Positions 1-9,497 are shown, counted from the stretch's first letter. The stretch is DNA of 64,000 nt from Aromatoleum bremense (GCF_017894365.1 NZ_CP059467.1:2790001-2854000), one strand, 5' to 3'. Notes: generated by a model from the sequence alone, not told the origin. Numbers and translations: made by a program.

Positions 1-233
1 ACAAAAGTGTCGTTCCTTTGACGCCCCCGCGCGATAAGGAGCGACAGTTTCCTGCTTAGTTATCCAAGGGCACGGCGTGCCCCATCGCCTTTTCCAGCAA
101 GGCCAGCCCTCGTCCATCTGTCGCAGGTCATGATCGCTCAGCTTCATCGCATACGCCGTCTTCGAAGCCGGCGTTATCCCGCAAGACTACGCCGGGCAAC
201 CAATGAAAATCCGGGTGAGGTCTGAACGGTTAC
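1..233 (-). mobile_element. Possible degraded left end of an IS66-like element
   Basis: Read on the minus strand, a GTAACCGTTCAG motif at 233-222 resembles IS66-type terminal inverted repeats. About 85 bases inside it, an ATG at 147 opens a reading frame beginning MKLSDHDLRQMDEGW, which resembles the N-terminus of single-ORF IS66-family transposases. After that the resemblance is lost. The frame stays open to the window edge, but the next residues do not look like a transposase, and an alternative frame stops at 60-62. The assignment rests on memory of the family only; the other end and any target duplication lie outside the window. No other gene is visible in 1-302. Confidence 0.3.
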
Positions 234-302
234 GTTCAAACGACGAAGCGCGCACGAAGAAAGTACGGCCCCTGCCGAGAAACTGATGAGCGTGGTCATG
301 TT

Positions 303-1331
303 CTAAAAATCGATTCCAGGTAGTCGGATGTCTGAATCCTGCTCGATGGCGCTGCGCGCGCGGGCGAGCATGTCGACGCTGAAGAATTTGAGACTGGCGG
401 TGTCGAAGGGCAGCGCCGGCAGGTGGGTCTGCACCAGTGCCGCAACCATCACGGCTTGTGCACGGTCGCGGCGCTTCTTGACCGGTTCGCGGTCCGGTTG
501 CTGCGATAGCCAGGCCTTGTGCAGGGCGAAGGCGCGCGGGTCGGGGACGCGCATCATTACCGGTGCGCCATTGGCGGCGATGGCGACCACGTCCAGCTTT
601 GGTGCATTGACGAGCCAGTGCAGGTTGGGGACTTCGACCGCGACGAGATCGTCGGCGCCGAAGGTGACGGCCTCCGTGATCTGCAATTCGCGTTCGGGGA
701 TGATGAGATCGACCGTGAAACCATTGCTGTTGGCAGCGCGAAAGCGGGTGTCCGGCAGCCTTTCGAAGCTGGCGTCGACCTTCTGCAGCAGGCCCAGCAG
801 GCCGTGACCCTCCAGTTTGTCCGTCACGAGGGCAAGTCGTCGACGCGGGTCGTAAAGGAGGTCCACATCGCCCGACGCCAGCAACTCCATCTGGCAGTGC
901 ACACCGGCCATGGCCTCGTAACCGTGAATCGCGTGTGTGCCGACCACGCAGAAATCCCGCGCCACATTCGAGGCTGCCAGCGCCAGCAATACCTCGCCGA
1001 CGATGGTCGGCAGCCGGCCCAGCCGGGCGGCCTTGTTTAACCGGGCCTGTTCCTTCATGCGTCGCGACAACTGCTGCAAACGCGCATCGGCGCGCGCCTT
1101 GCCTTCGGCAAACGCGGCAAAGGTGGCTTCTGTTTCGGTGTTGCGTGGGCCGAGCGACTTGCCATTGCCGCGTGCGTCGTGTCGTCGCACGAGGTATTGC
1201 CGCCCTTTCGACGACACCCAGCGCATGCCGTAGCGATAGGAGCGGGCGTGCCTGAGCGCTTCGATCCACGTACGGTAAAGTTGGTCGGATTCGACCATGA
1301 AGAGCTGTTGCTGATGATCAAGCGCCTTCAT
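303..1331 (-). CDS. GSU2403-like nucleotidyltransferase-fold protein
   Basis: A 342-residue protein with an N-terminal helical, Arg/Gln-rich region (about 1-110) and a nucleotidyltransferase-like core. The core shows a GTHA loop (131-134) followed by DVDLLYD (155-161), which fits the hG-x and DxD metal-binding pattern of the polymerase-beta fold. This matches the GSU2403-type family (NTP_transf_8), whose substrate is not known to me. An AGGA ribosome site precedes the ATG. It is a single gene with its own AT-rich control region, not in an operon, and it borders a possible transposon relic, so it may be acquired. A toxin or defence role is possible for orphan nucleotidyltransferases, but nothing here proves it. 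Confidence 0.75.
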   Translation of the reverse strand: MKALDHQQQLFMVESDQLYRTWIEALRHARSYRYGMRWVSSKGRQYLVRRHDARGNGKSLGPRNTETEATFAAFAEGKARADARLQQLSRRMKEQARLNKAARLGRLPTIVGEVLLALAASNVARDFCVVGTHAIHGYEAMAGVHCQMELLASGDVDLLYDPRRRLALVTDKLEGHGLLGLLQKVDASFERLPDTRFRAANSNGFTVDLIIPERELQITEAVTFGADDLVAVEVPNLHWLVNAPKLDVVAIAANGAPVMMRVPDPRAFALHKAWLSQQPDREPVKKRRDRAQAVMVAALVQTHLPALPFDTASLKFFSVDMLARARSAIEQDSDIRLPGIDF

Positions 1332-1336
1332 GAGCG

Positions 1337-1375
1337 TTTTCCTGTAAAAGTGTAAAAATCAAAATAACAGGAAAA
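1337..1375. repeat. 9-bp inverted repeat across the -10 and ribosome site
   Basis: TTTTCCTGT at 1337-1345 and its exact reverse complement ACAGGAAAA at 1367-1375 are separated by 21 bases. On the gene's strand one arm contains the AGGA ribosome site and the other lies just upstream of the -10 hexamer. Because the distal arm lies upstream of the expected start of transcription, this looks like a DNA operator rather than an RNA hairpin. Confidence 0.5.
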
Positions 1376-1390
1376 CCTCTGGAAAAACAA
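1361..1390 (-). promoter_or_regulatory. Candidate promoter of the nucleotidyltransferase gene
   Basis: On the minus strand, TTGTTT (1390-1385) is followed after 18 bases by TATTTT (1366-1361). The latter is preceded by TGT, as in an extended -10 element. This would give a leader of roughly 20-25 bases before the ATG at 1331. The surrounding 110 bases are strikingly AT-rich compared with the rest of the window. Confidence 0.45.
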
Positions 1391-1406
1391 TGGAATAAAT
1401 ATCTGA

Positions 1407-1438
1407 TTGATACGTTTTTAATATTAAAAACATATCAA
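1407..1438. repeat. 32-bp AT-rich palindrome upstream of the promoter
   Basis: The core gtttttaatattaaaaac (1414-1431) is a perfect 18-bp palindrome. It is extended on both sides by TTGATA/TATCAA arms, with one mismatched pair (1413/1432), giving 30 of 32 symmetric bases. It lies just upstream of the candidate -35 of the nucleotidyltransferase gene. Dyad symmetry of this length in a GC-rich genome suggests a protein binding site; a leftover recombination or terminator structure is the alternative. No gene is apparent in 1332-1590. Confidence 0.6.
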
Positions 1439-1590
1439 GTCGAGTGCCGTGGTGAAGAACCGGCCGTGGCTGTCGCCGCGTGGCAAGCGCCCGGCGCCTG
1501 TAGCACGGGTGTTTCTTCTCACGCCACCTTTCGCTCAAACAACCTCTTGACCACTGCCATGCCGCGCGCACTCCTTGCCCAGGAGCGGCT

Positions 1591-1983
1591 TCAACCGAAG
1601 ATCACCAGTCCCCAGACTATCGCGAGATTGACCAGCGCGAGCAGCACCGCCGCGCTGCCGATGTCTTTCGCTCGCTTGGCCAACAGGTGATGCTCCAGCG
1701 ATACGCGATCGACGGTCGCTTCGATCGCGGAGTTGACGAGTTCGACGATCAGCAGCAGCAGCACGCTGCCGACGAGCAGCGCTTTGCCCGCACCGCTGGC
1801 CGGCATGAAGAGCGCGAGCGGGACCAGTACGGCGGCCAGCAGGCATTCCTGGCGAAACGCGTCTTCATGTTCGAGCGCGGCGCGCAGTCCGGCGAACGAG
1901 TAGCGAAGGGCGTTCCAGATCCGTAGCAGGCCGGTCTTGCCTTTGAACGGGCTTTGGCGGGTGTCCGGGGAGCGATGTTGCAT
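1591..1983 (-). CDS. dgkA: Diacylglycerol kinase
   Basis: A 130-residue inner-membrane protein, close to the usual 120-130 residues of the DgkA family. It phosphorylates diacylglycerol released during membrane-derived oligosaccharide or lipid turnover, returning it to phosphatidic acid. It shows the N-terminal amphipathic segment (WNALRYSFAGLRAALEHE), the acidic residues of the active site (EDAFRQE), and the signature ELVNSAIEATVDR in the second half. Three hydrophobic segments follow the family layout. It lies downstream of the DUF3426 gene, with a 62-base gap. Confidence 0.95.
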   Translation of the reverse strand: MQHRSPDTRQSPFKGKTGLLRIWNALRYSFAGLRAALEHEDAFRQECLLAAVLVPLALFMPASGAGKALLVGSVLLLLIVELVNSAIEATVDRVSLEHHLLAKRAKDIGSAAVLLALVNLAIVWGLVIFG

Positions 1984-2045
1984 CGGGGTTCCAGATTATC
2001 GGAGACGGGCCCGGCAGCCGCCTGAGCGCGTGCAGGCGGGCCGGT

Positions 2046-3422
2046 TCACGGATAGAAAGCATAGACCCGGTAGCCGGTGGCCTCGACGCCCGGGGCCTCG
2101 AACGGCAATTGCACGACGATGTCGCGTCCGGCGTCGAAGCTGCGTTCGGCGCCTCCCTGTTCGAGGAGGCCGGCGGGGAGCCATTGCGCCGGCCCCAGCA
2201 CGCGGCGCACGAGCGGCTGGTCCTGGACGTCGGTCAGCGTCAGTTCGAGATGCGGATAGGCCTGAGGGTGGGGGGCGCGGTTCCGGATCGTCGCGTTCAG
2301 CACAAAGCGCGCGGCGCGGCCGGGCTCGGATTGCAGCTCCGAGGCTTCGATGCTGATCGCGCCGGCGACGCGCGGCAGCGGCAGCGTGCATTTCAGGTGC
2401 GCGCACGCGGAGAGGTAGGCCGGGCGCAACTGCGGCCACCTGCGGGTGATGTCGTCACGGAAGACAAAGACGCTCTGCACCGCCAGCGCGCCCAGCAGGA
2501 TGCCGACTCCCAAGCCGGGCAGCCAGCGCTTGCCGGACGAAGCCGGTGGGCCGTAGGTCGCGTCGAGATGCTCGCCCTCGTTCGCCTCATCGGCTGCCTG
2601 GGCGCGGGAGGAAGCGTGTCCGGCCGGCGGTTCGTCATCGTCATCCTGGCGCGCCGGTAGCGTCGCGCTTGCGGGCGCAGCGGGGGCGTCGAGCGGTTGC
2701 GGCGCGATGCCGCCGGTGCGCGCGCGCCGGATCGGCGGCAGGGGGTCATCTTCGGCGGCCGTGTCGCCCGTTGCGATGGAAAAATGCCCGTCGCCCGGCA
2801 GGACGGGCTCGTGGTGATCCCATGGTTCGAACGGCTCCGGGATGAATGTCGCAGCGGCTTCGGACTCGCCCCGGTCTCCGTCGCCGGCGGCGTCGAACGG
2901 GGGCTGCGGGCGGTCGACGAACTTGTCAAACGCGTCAAGCGTCTCGTAACCGCCTTGCCGGGGCCACGACTGCGCGGAATGTACGGGCGGCTGCGCGGCG
3001 ACTGGGCGGGAGGTCAGGAAAGTTTCCGGGATCTCGAAATCCAGGCTGTCGCTGAAATCGTCGAGCTGCGGGATTTTGATTTCGGCCTCCCGCCCGGTGG
3101 CGGCACCCGGCCCGGTTCCTGTTTCTGTTCGGTCATCAGCACCCTGTTGTGTCACCGCAGGGGCCGAAGGTGGGTCGTCGAGGATGAAGAAGCGGTCGTC
3201 GCGGTCCGGAACCGATTCGGGGGTGCGGGGCGCTGCGGTAGCGGGCGATTGGGGCACGTGTGTGGCGGGTGCCGATGCTGCGGGCGCGACGTGCAGCACG
3301 CGATCGAGCGCGTTGAACGACGCGTAGCAGCGTCCGCAGCGGACCTCGCCCTGATGCACGCGCAACTGCTCCGGCTGCACCCGGAATACCGTCTGGCAGG
3401 CCGGGCAGCGCGCGAACATCAC
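2046..3422 (-). CDS. Zinc-ribbon DUF3426 membrane protein
   Basis: A 458-residue protein. The N-terminus carries an MJ0042-type zinc finger with two Cys-x2-Cys pairs (6/9 and 29/32). A long, acidic, Pro/Ala-rich and probably disordered region follows to about 300, then one membrane segment (about 302-322), and then a DUF3426 domain (about 345-458) with Trp/Pro-rich beta character. This is a common betaproteobacterial architecture of unknown function. The ATG overlaps the prmA stop by four bases, so the two are probably co-translated. The zinc ribbon faces the cytoplasm if the single membrane segment orients as usual. Confidence 0.85.
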   Translation of the reverse strand: MMFARCPACQTVFRVQPEQLRVHQGEVRCGRCYASFNALDRVLHVAPAASAPATHVPQSPATAAPRTPESVPDRDDRFFILDDPPSAPAVTQQGADDRTETGTGPGAATGREAEIKIPQLDDFSDSLDFEIPETFLTSRPVAAQPPVHSAQSWPRQGGYETLDAFDKFVDRPQPPFDAAGDGDRGESEAAATFIPEPFEPWDHHEPVLPGDGHFSIATGDTAAEDDPLPPIRRARTGGIAPQPLDAPAAPASATLPARQDDDDEPPAGHASSRAQAADEANEGEHLDATYGPPASSGKRWLPGLGVGILLGALAVQSVFVFRDDITRRWPQLRPAYLSACAHLKCTLPLPRVAGAISIEASELQSEPGRAARFVLNATIRNRAPHPQAYPHLELTLTDVQDQPLVRRVLGPAQWLPAGLLEQGGAERSFDAGRDIVVQLPFEAPGVEATGYRVYAFYP

Positions 3423-4324
3423 TGGCTCCCGGTTTGTCGCGGAGAGCCGCTTTCGAGCCGCGCCCAGCCTTCATGTACTGCACCAACGCGCAGCGGCAGG
3501 AACGGTGCGTATGCCGCGATCACCTGTTCGGTCTGCGTCTCGAGCACGCCGGACAGCGCGATCCTGCCGCCGGGAGCGACGCGGGCCGCGAGCAGCGGCG
3601 CCAGCACGCACAGCGGATTCGTCAGGATGTTGGCGACGACGACGTCGAAGCGCGCGTCGAGTGGCTGGCGGGAGTGCTGCAGCCGCAGCGCGACGTGGTT
3701 GCGCCCGGCATTGTCGCGCGCGGCGTCGAGCGCTTTGTCGTCGATGTCGATGCCGAGCACGTCGCCCGCCCCGAGGCGCACTGCCGCGATGCCGAGAATG
3801 CCCGAGCCGCAGCCGTAGTCGAGCACGCTGTCGCCCGGCTGCACCGCGTCGCACAGCCACTCCAGGCACAGGCGCGTCGTCGGATGCGAGCCGGTGCCGA
3901 AAGCCATGCCGGGATCGAGCTCGATGTTGATCGCCGCCGGGTCGGGCGCGGCGTGCCACGACGGCACGATCCACATCCGATCGGTGACGCGGATCGGCTC
4001 GAACTGGCTTTGGGTGAGCTGCACCCAGTTCTGCTCGGCGATCTCTTCGAGCGTGAAAGGCGGCACCGCATCGAAGCCGGCGTCGGCCGCCGCGCGGGCG
4101 AGCGCGACGGTGAGGTCGGCGTCGGCATCGAACAGCGCGATGACGCGGCTGTGATCCCACAGCCCGACCGGATGATGCCCGGGTTCGCCGAACTGCGGCT
4201 TCTCGGCGTCGGTGCCGGCGTCGGCGTCCTCGATGCTGATCGACAGCGCGCCGGCGTCCATCAGCGCCTCGGACAGCGCTTCGGCCTTGTGCGCTTCGGC
4301 CTGCAGGGTTACCGAGATCCACAT
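3419..4324 (-). CDS. prmA: Ribosomal protein L11 methyltransferase
   Basis: A 301-residue S-adenosylmethionine-dependent enzyme that trimethylates ribosomal protein L11. The N-terminal L11-recognition domain starts at MWISVTLQAE. The linker contains FGTGSHPTT (about 142-150), typical of PrmA. The SAM-binding loop is LDYGCGSGILGIAA (about 168-181), and the NILTNPL motif marks the catalytic region. The chosen ATG at 4324 gives the family length; an upstream in-frame extension would have no counterpart. It follows accC with a 22-base gap and overlaps the DUF3426 gene. Confidence 0.95.
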   Translation of the reverse strand: MWISVTLQAEAHKAEALSEALMDAGALSISIEDADAGTDAEKPQFGEPGHHPVGLWDHSRVIALFDADADLTVALARAAADAGFDAVPPFTLEEIAEQNWVQLTQSQFEPIRVTDRMWIVPSWHAAPDPAAINIELDPGMAFGTGSHPTTRLCLEWLCDAVQPGDSVLDYGCGSGILGIAAVRLGAGDVLGIDIDDKALDAARDNAGRNHVALRLQHSRQPLDARFDVVVANILTNPLCVLAPLLAARVAPGGRIALSGVLETQTEQVIAAYAPFLPLRVGAVHEGWARLESGSPRQTGSQ

Positions 4325-4346
4325 GATGTGCGCGTCCGTGGCCTGG

Positions 4347-5703
<1,357 letters not shown>

Positions 5704-5711
<8 letters not shown>

Positions 5712-5832
5712 GAGGTGCCTCCGCGGCGAAATCGCGCCCGCACGCTGCGCGTGCCGCGCGATTTGGCTGCGCCGCTGCGCCGCCTGCCGGCGGCTGGTCA
5801 CCACGGTTGGCGATCAGTATCTTTTCGAACAT
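5704..5832 (-). CDS. 42-codon leader ORF with duplicated AccC start
   Basis: An ATG at 5832, eight bases after the accB stop, opens a frame reading [11 protein letters not shown] and then diverging ([20 protein letters not shown]) to a stop at 5704-5706. The stop lies downstream of the accC ATG, so the two frames overlap by eight bases. The first eleven residues equal the AccC N-terminus. No clear ribosome site precedes it, so translation would depend on ribosomes arriving from accB. It could be a coupling leader peptide or simply the remnant of a partial duplication or recombination event. It is unlikely to be a functional enzyme. Confidence 0.4.
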
Positions 5833-5836
5833 GAGG
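5804..5836 (-). repeat. Direct repeat copy B (duplicated accC start)
   Basis: This is the upstream copy of the 33-bp repeat, with 31 of 33 bases identical to 5683-5715. It includes a second ATG (5832-5830) and ten AccC codons but lacks the GGAGG ribosome site present before copy A. It sits entirely in the accB-accC spacer. Confidence 0.85.
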
Positions 5837-5840
5837 GCGT

Positions 5841-6290
5841 TCAGGCGATGATGAACAGCGGCTGGCCGTATTCGACCGGCTGGCCGTTTTCGACGAGGAC
5901 CGCCTTCACCGTGCCGGCGAACTCGGATTCGATCTCGTTCATCAGCTTCATCGCTTCGATGATGCACAGGCGGTCGCCGACTGCGACGGTCTGGCCGACA
6001 TCGACGAGGGGTTTCGCGCCCGGCGCCGAGGCGCGATAGAACGTGCCGACCATCGGCGATTTCACGACCATGCCTTCGGGTACGTCATCGACGGGCGGAG
6101 TGAGCACGATCGCCGGGGCCGGGGCCGCAAATTGCGGCACGCTCGCCGGCATCTGCGTGAGGTAGTTCGAAACGGGGGCGGTGCTGTGTTTGGCGATACG
6201 GACCTTCTCTTCGCCCTCGGTGACTTCCAGTTCGGAAATGCCCGACTCCTGGACGAGGTCGATCAACTTCTTCAGCTTGCGCAGATCCAT
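5841..6290 (-). CDS. accB: Biotin carboxyl carrier protein
   Basis: A 149-residue carrier subunit of acetyl-CoA carboxylase. The N-terminal helical part ([20 protein letters not shown]) is followed by an Ala/Pro-rich linker (about 45-70) and a C-terminal biotinyl domain with the EAMKLMNEI motif; Lys115 is the expected biotinylation site. The length is typical. It lies between aroQ and accC, as in many Proteobacteria, with a 52-base gap after aroQ. The AccA subunit is encoded far away at 57219; accD is not in the window. Confidence 0.97.
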   Translation of the reverse strand: MDLRKLKKLIDLVQESGISELEVTEGEEKVRIAKHSTAPVSNYLTQMPASVPQFAAPAPAIVLTPPVDDVPEGMVVKSPMVGTFYRASAPGAKPLVDVGQTVAVGDRLCIIEAMKLMNEIESEFAGTVKAVLVENGQPVEYGQPLFIIA

Positions 6291-6342
6291 GCTGTTCTCC
6301 GAGCGGGGCGCCGCCGTACGGGGGCGCCCGGGGGTTTTGGTG

Positions 6343-6834
6343 TCAGGGTTTCCGGAGCTGCGAGAGCGCGTATTCGAGCGCGGCCAGGTAGCCGTACGGG
6401 CCCAGTCCGCAGATCACGCCGGCTGCACAGTCGGAAAAATAGGAGTGATGCCGGAAGGCGTCACGGGCATGAATGTTGGAAAGATGCACCTCGACGTACG
6501 GGATCGCGACCGCGAGGAGGGCGTCGCGCAGCGCGACGCTGGTATGGGCGTAAGCGGCCGGATTGAGGATGATGAAGCTGATCTCTTCCAGCGGAGACGC
6601 CTGCACCCGGTCGATCAGCTGGCCTTCGTGGTTGCTCTGGAACGACTCGACCAGGACGCCTTCGGCGCGCCCGCGGGCTTCCATCGCGGAATGGATGTCG
6701 GCAAGCGTCGTGCGGCCGTAGACATCGGGCTCGCGGGTGCCGAGAAGGTTGAGGTTTGGCCCGTGCAGGACCAGGATCCGGGGCTGCGGCGGGGGCGCGG
6801 CATCTGGGTTTTTACTGCGTTTTTGGCGCGTCAT
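6343..6834 (-). CDS. aroQ: Type II 3-dehydroquinate dehydratase
   Basis: A 163-residue enzyme that dehydrates 3-dehydroquinate to 3-dehydroshikimate in the shikimate pathway. The signature [16 protein letters not shown] follows a 20-residue variable N-terminus. Other family features visible are the SNHEGQLID segment, [20 protein letters not shown], and [21 protein letters not shown] with the catalytic histidine. The chosen ATG gives a slightly long N-terminus, but no better internal start exists before the conserved core. It is the first gene of the aroQ-accB-accC-prma-type run, 62 bases after tlpA. Confidence 0.96.
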   Translation of the reverse strand: MTRQKRSKNPDAAPPPQPRILVLHGPNLNLLGTREPDVYGRTTLADIHSAMEARGRAEGVLVESFQSNHEGQLIDRVQASPLEEISFIILNPAAYAHTSVALRDALLAVAIPYVEVHLSNIHARDAFRHHSYFSDCAAGVICGLGPYGYLAALEYALSQLRKP

Positions 6835-6896
6835 GCCGGCAAGTTTGCCGCAATTAGGCGCATTTTGTCCAGTGCCTCGCGGCGCGGTGCGGTGAA

Positions 6897-7445
6897 TTAC
6901 TCGCCGAGGAGTGCGCGGATTTTGCCTTCTAGTTCAGTGCGATTCAAGGTGCCGAGCTTGATGTGTGCGATCTTCCCGGTGCGGTCGAAGATGATCGTGT
7001 AGGGCAGCGCCTGTACGGCGTTTCCGAGCGCGGTGGTCAGCCCCAGCGTTTGCTGCGTGCCGATCAAGAGCGGATACGGGACGTCGTGCTCCGCGCCGAA
7101 TTTTCGCACGCTCTCGGCCTTGTCGATGGCGAGGCCGACGAACTGGACCGGGGAATCGGCAAAGCCGCGGCTGACCGCGGCAAAGTCCGGAATCTCGGTC
7201 AGGCACGGCGGGCACCACGTCGCCCAGAAGTTGACCACCAGCACCCGGCCGTGCCATTGCTGCAGCGCCTGCAGTTCGCCGTGCGAATCGGGCAGCGCCA
7301 GCGCGAGAATCGCGTTCCCGGCCGCCGGATCGACCTGTGCGGCGGGGGCCGGATCGGATGTGCCGCGAGAAACCAGGAAACCGGCCACCGCGGCGAGCAC
7401 CGCGACGGCGACGACGATGAGGTGACGCCCGCCGACCCGCTTCAT
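6897..7445 (-). CDS. TlpA-like thiol-disulfide oxidoreductase
   Basis: A 182-residue periplasm-facing thioredoxin-like protein. An N-terminal signal anchor (about 8-26) is followed by a redoxin/AhpC-TSA domain with FWATWCPPC (active Cys78 and Cys81) and a cis-proline near Pro148 (ALPYTI). TlpA/ResA-type proteins reduce periplasmic disulfides, for example during cytochrome c maturation, but the client here is unknown. The ATG at 7445 overlaps the upstream gene's stop by four bases, which supports this start over longer frames. Confidence 0.88.
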   Translation of the reverse strand: MKRVGGRHLIVVAVAVLAAVAGFLVSRGTSDPAPAAQVDPAAGNAILALALPDSHGELQALQQWHGRVLVVNFWATWCPPCLTEIPDFAAVSRGFADSPVQFVGLAIDKAESVRKFGAEHDVPYPLLIGTQQTLGLTTALGNAVQALPYTIIFDRTGKIAHIKLGTLNRTELEGKIRALLGE

Positions 7446-8044
7446 GCGCTCCGGCCTTCGCTTGCCTGAACGAGCGCTTCGACCGCCGGCAGGCGTGCGC
7501 GCTCGATGTTGCGGCGGCTGACGCGCTCGGCCTGGACGGTGTAGAGCGAAAGCCTGATCGGCACGTGGTTCCAATCGAAGCTCAGGATCGCTTCCGGAGC
7601 ATTCGCGGCGCCGCGCCGGGGTTCGCGGTGCTCGTAGCCGATGTCGTGGTTGAGGAAGAAGATCTCGACGTCCTTGGCGCTTTCGGGATACAGCTCGATG
7701 TCGACTTCGGTGTAGCGCCCGGCGGTGCCGTCGAGCGTGCCGCCCGTGAGGTAGGGTCGGAACTCGCCCAGCAGGCGCATCACCTCGATCGCCGCGCAGC
7801 GCATTTCGAGCAGGCGCTCGGCCTGCTCTTCGTCCTGGTACAGGGCCTGCCACGCGCGCAGCTCGGCTTCGATCTCGGCGTTGTTGGGCAGCGCTTCGGA
7901 TTCGGAGATGCCGAGCTGGCGGGCTGCCTTGCGTTTCGCGAAGCCGAAGTCGCTGATGCCGTCCTCGGCCATCATGCGGGCGGCGAGCGCGGCAACTCCG
8001 CGCCGCAGGTTGCCGCTTCGGGAAGCATTCGCGCGGGAAGTCAT
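7442..8044 (-). CDS. Conserved hypothetical, nucleotidyltransferase-like motif
   Basis: A 200-residue soluble protein that I do not recognise by name. The N-terminal half is helical and charged. The middle contains LTGGTLDGTAGRYTEVDIELY (about 99-118), a glycine pair followed by an acidic x-D-x-E pattern reminiscent of the nucleotidyltransferase fold, but the match is loose. The C-terminus is basic and helical. It is the first gene of the minus-strand run toward tlpA and shares a control region with the divergent mpl. Confidence 0.7.
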   Translation of the reverse strand: MTSRANASRSGNLRRGVAALAARMMAEDGISDFGFAKRKAARQLGISESEALPNNAEIEAELRAWQALYQDEEQAERLLEMRCAAIEVMRLLGEFRPYLTGGTLDGTAGRYTEVDIELYPESAKDVEIFFLNHDIGYEHREPRRGAANAPEAILSFDWNHVPIRLSLYTVQAERVSRRNIERARLPAVEALVQASEGRSA

Positions 8045-8070
8045 GGTCGCGAGTCCGGCAGACGGTCGAT

Positions 8071-8091
8071 GTAGAATGCCGCCCATTCTAC
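8071..8091. promoter_or_regulatory. Symmetric divergent -10 palindrome, mpl control region
   Basis: GTAGAATG (8071-8078) and CATTCTAC (8084-8091) form a perfect 8-bp inverted repeat around a five-base centre. Because of the symmetry, a TAGAAT hexamer faces mpl on the plus strand and another faces the hypothetical gene on the minus strand. No strong -35 is visible on either side, so promoter function is an inference; operator function is equally possible. Confidence 0.45.
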
Positions 8092-8141
8092 ACGGACGGG
8101 TTTCAATCACCCTCAGACGCCGCCCGGCTCCCGGAGTTTTC

Positions 8142-9497
8142 ATGCATATCCACATTCTCGGCATCTGCGGCACCTTCATGGGAGGCGTTGCGCTGCTGGC
8201 CCGCTCGGCGGGGCACACCGTTACCGGCTGCGACGCGAACGTCTACCCGCCGATGAGCACTCAGCTCGAGGCCCAGGGAATCGGCCTGACCGAAGGCTAC
8301 GACGCGGTGCAGGTCGATCTCGCGCCGGATGTCTACGTCATCGGCAACGCGGTGTCGCGCGGCAATCCGCTGCTCGAGGCGATTCTCGATCGCGGCCTGC
8401 CATACGTGTCGGGGCCGCAGTGGCTGGCCGAGAACGTGCTGCAGGGGCGTTGGGTGCTCGCGGTCGCGGGCACGCACGGCAAGACGACGACGACGTCGAT
8501 GCTCGCGTGGATGCTCGAGGACGCCGGTCTCGAGCCCGGTTTCCTCGTCGGCGGCGTGCCGGGCAATTTCGGCGTTTCGGCGCGCCTCACCGATTCCCCG
8601 TTCTTCGTCATCGAGGCCGACGAATACGACACGGCGTTCTGCGACAAGCGGTCGAAGTTCGTCCATTACCGGCCGCGCACCGCGATCCTGAACAACCTCG
8701 AGTTCGATCACGCCGATATCTTCAGCGATCTGGCCGCGATCGAAACGCAATTCCATCATCTCGTGCGCACGATTCCGGCATCGGGCCGGATCATTGCGAA
8801 CGCCGCCGAGGAGAGCCTGAGGCGGGTGGTGGCGCGCGGTTGCTGGTCCGAGCTCGAATGGTTCGGCAACGGGGCGCAATGGTCGGCGGCAGCGGGCGCG
8901 GATGAGAGCGAAGCCGTATTCCGCTTGCGCGACGAAATCGTCGGCAGCGTGGCGATGCCGATGAGCGGCAGCCACAACCGCAGCAATGCGCTGGCGGCGA
9001 TTGCCGCAGCCCGCCATGTCGGCGTGACGCCGGCGCAGGCGATCGCGAGCCTGGCCGGCTTCCGGGGAATCAAGCGCCGCATGGAAGTGCGCGGAAAGGT
9101 CCGCGGCATCACCGTGTATGACGACTTCGCCCACCACCCGACCGCGATCGCGCTGACCGTCGAAGGCCTGCGCCGGCGCGAACCCGCAGGCCGCATCCTG
9201 GCGGTGCTCGAGCCGCGCTCCAACACGATGAAGCTGGGCGTCATGAAGGACCGGCTGCCGGAGAGCCTCGCGCAGGCGGATCGCGTCTATTGCTACGCAA
9301 ACGGGCTGGGGTGGGACGTTGCCGGCGCGCTGGCGCCGCTCGGCGAGCGGGGTGCGACGTACGACGATCTCGACCGGCTCGTCGCCGACGTCGCGGCAGC
9401 AGCGCGGCCCGGGGACCATGTGCTGGTGATGAGCAACGGGGGATTCGGCGGCGTCCATGACAGGCTGCTCGCCGCGCTCGCGCACACGGGACGCTAG
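8142..9497 (+). CDS. mpl: UDP-MurNAc:tripeptide ligase, murein recycling
   Basis: A 451-residue Mur-ligase family enzyme. It attaches the recycled L-Ala-gamma-D-Glu-meso-DAP tripeptide directly to UDP-MurNAc. The N-terminal Rossmann-like segment MHIHILGICGTFMGGVALLA is typical of Mpl rather than MurC. The ATP loop is AGTHGKTTT (109-117), the DEYDTAFCDKRSKF region is Mpl-specific, and YDDFAHHPTAI marks the central domain. The length fits the family. It stands alone between two minus-strand operons. Confidence 0.95.
   Translation: MHIHILGICGTFMGGVALLARSAGHTVTGCDANVYPPMSTQLEAQGIGLTEGYDAVQVDLAPDVYVIGNAVSRGNPLLEAILDRGLPYVSGPQWLAENVLQGRWVLAVAGTHGKTTTTSMLAWMLEDAGLEPGFLVGGVPGNFGVSARLTDSPFFVIEADEYDTAFCDKRSKFVHYRPRTAILNNLEFDHADIFSDLAAIETQFHHLVRTIPASGRIIANAAEESLRRVVARGCWSELEWFGNGAQWSAAAGADESEAVFRLRDEIVGSVAMPMSGSHNRSNALAAIAAARHVGVTPAQAIASLAGFRGIKRRMEVRGKVRGITVYDDFAHHPTAIALTVEGLRRREPAGRILAVLEPRSNTMKLGVMKDRLPESLAQADRVYCYANGLGWDVAGALAPLGERGATYDDLDRLVADVAAAARPGDHVLVMSNGGFGGVHDRLLAALAHTGR

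Noticed and set aside
187..1269. A 360-codon minus-strand frame over the nucleotidyltransferase gene
   Set aside because: It overlaps the better gene in another frame and reads as Arg/Gly/Ala-rich shadow text.
1359..1571. A 70-codon minus-strand frame in the AT-rich spacer
   Set aside because: It crosses the palindrome and promoter, has no ribosome site and no recognisable domain.
5712..5804. A 31-residue N-terminal extension of AccC
   Set aside because: AccC proteins start at [11 protein letters not shown], and the GGAGG ribosome site sits before 5711.
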